Shown here piece by piece: positions 17,219 through 17,633 of a DNA stretch of 17,633 nt. Source of the DNA: Bacteroidales bacterium (GTDB taxonomy: Bacteria; Bacteroidota; Bacteroidia; Bacteroidales; P3); contig JAEEIS010000161.1 in assembly GCA_016281475.1 (NCBI GenBank), positions 1-17,633 of the forward strand. The letters run 5' to 3'. The notes beneath the pieces were generated by a model that saw only the letters and a program-made list of their open reading frames with translations, searched no databases and was not told where the DNA came from. The stretch's first letter is position 1. Each line of letters begins with the position of its first letter. A program made the translations under genes and the position numbers.

Positions 17219-17263
17219 CATTTTCATTACATCAGAAAAAATTAATTTAATTGTATCAATATT

Positions 17264-17633
17264 ATGGATAAACTGATTATCACCGCTGCCATCTGTGGCG
17301 CAGAAGTTACCAAAGAGCAAAATCCTGCCGTCCCCTACACCGTCGAAGAAATCGTCCGCGAGGCAAAATCCGCCGTTGACGCCGGTGCCGCCATCGTGCA
17401 CCTGCACGTCCGCTACGACGACGGCACCCCCACCCAGAGCCGCGACCGTTTCCAGGAGTGCGAAGAGGCCATCCTCAAAGAATGCCCCAACGTCATCCTC
17501 ATCCCCTCCACCGGAGGTGCCGTGGGCATGACCCCCGACGAGCGTCTGCAAAGCACCGACACCACCCCGCTGCCCGAAATGGCCACCCTCGACTGCGGCA
17601 CCTGCAACTTCGGCGACGAGATATTCGACAACA
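17264..17633 (+). CDS. kce: 3-keto-5-aminohexanoate cleavage enzyme (BKACE/DUF849), 5' part
   Basis: The first 123 codons are visible; the gene runs off the right edge. The protein starts MDKLIITAAICGAEVTKEQ. It carries the conserved glutamate E14, the metal-binding pair H46 and H48 in IVHLHVRYDDG, and STGGAVGMTPDERL, all matching Kce and the wider BKACE family. Kce condenses 3-keto-5-aminohexanoate with acetyl-CoA to give acetoacetate and 3-aminobutyryl-CoA in the lysine fermentation pathway (cytoplasm, Zn2+-dependent). Other BKACE members act on related beta-keto acids, so the exact substrate needs the remaining residues and neighbours (kal, kdd, kamA) that would lie to the right. Divergent from ruvC with its own promoter. 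Confidence 0.85.
   Translation, partial: MDKLIITAAICGAEVTKEQNPAVPYTVEEIVREAKSAVDAGAAIVHLHVRYDDGTPTQSRDRFQECEEAILKECPNVILIPSTGGAVGMTPDERLQSTDTTPLPEMATLDCGTCNFGDEIFDN

Overview
The window looks like Bacteroidota, most likely order Bacteroidales. Evidence: recurrent TAnnTTTG-type -7 promoter boxes followed by CA (upstream of the genes starting at 420, 7231, 9034, 9496 and 17145 and of the one starting at 17264), a long SecA (1105 aa) with a C-terminal SEC-C metal-binding tail, loose lipoboxes, TCAACTC heptamer repeats, and a 3-keto-5-aminohexanoate cleavage enzyme (lysine fermentation). The genus cannot be fixed from sequence alone.

Layout. (A) 1-7363 is an AT-rich accessory island read entirely on the minus strand. 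From the left: the 5' part of a DUF932/TIGR03299-type gene running off the edge; an Mrr-like restriction endonuclease with a PUA/EVE-like N-terminus; a scar of gene fragments (an EVE-like C-terminal domain, the first 38 codons of a DUF262/GmrSD-like gene, and a 5' duplicate of the DUF932 gene with its promoter); then a compact operon, promoter near 7290: Asp-box repeat protein -> two-TM membrane protein with EVE-like C-terminal domain -> McrB-type AAA+ GTPase -> McrC-type nuclease. (B) 7364-9034 is a winged-helix/AAA+ ATPase of higher GC. (C) 9496-17633 is GC-rich core chromosome: secA (+), terminator, then a minus-strand run ruvC -> NSS sodium symporter -> transglutaminase-like lipoprotein -> metallo-beta-lactamase-fold lipoprotein, and a divergent kce (+) cut by the right edge.

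How parts work together. The island is a type IV (modification-dependent) restriction locus. McrB and McrC should form the nucleotide-driven translocase/nuclease, with the membrane protein and the Asp-box protein as co-transcribed partners of unknown role. The Mrr-like enzyme is a second, single-protein type IV candidate, and the DUF262 stub is what remains of a third.

The strongest unexplained signal is a 23-bp inverted repeat found three times (469-491, 2400-2422, 9077-9099). Each copy lies exactly 7 nt upstream of a TAnnTTTG box and covers the expected -33 region, in front of the DUF932 gene, its truncated duplicate, and the AAA+ ATPase gene. This suggests a shared repressor controlling genes 8.6 kb apart while skipping the McrBC operon between them. 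All functional statements come from motifs read by eye; no database search was made.
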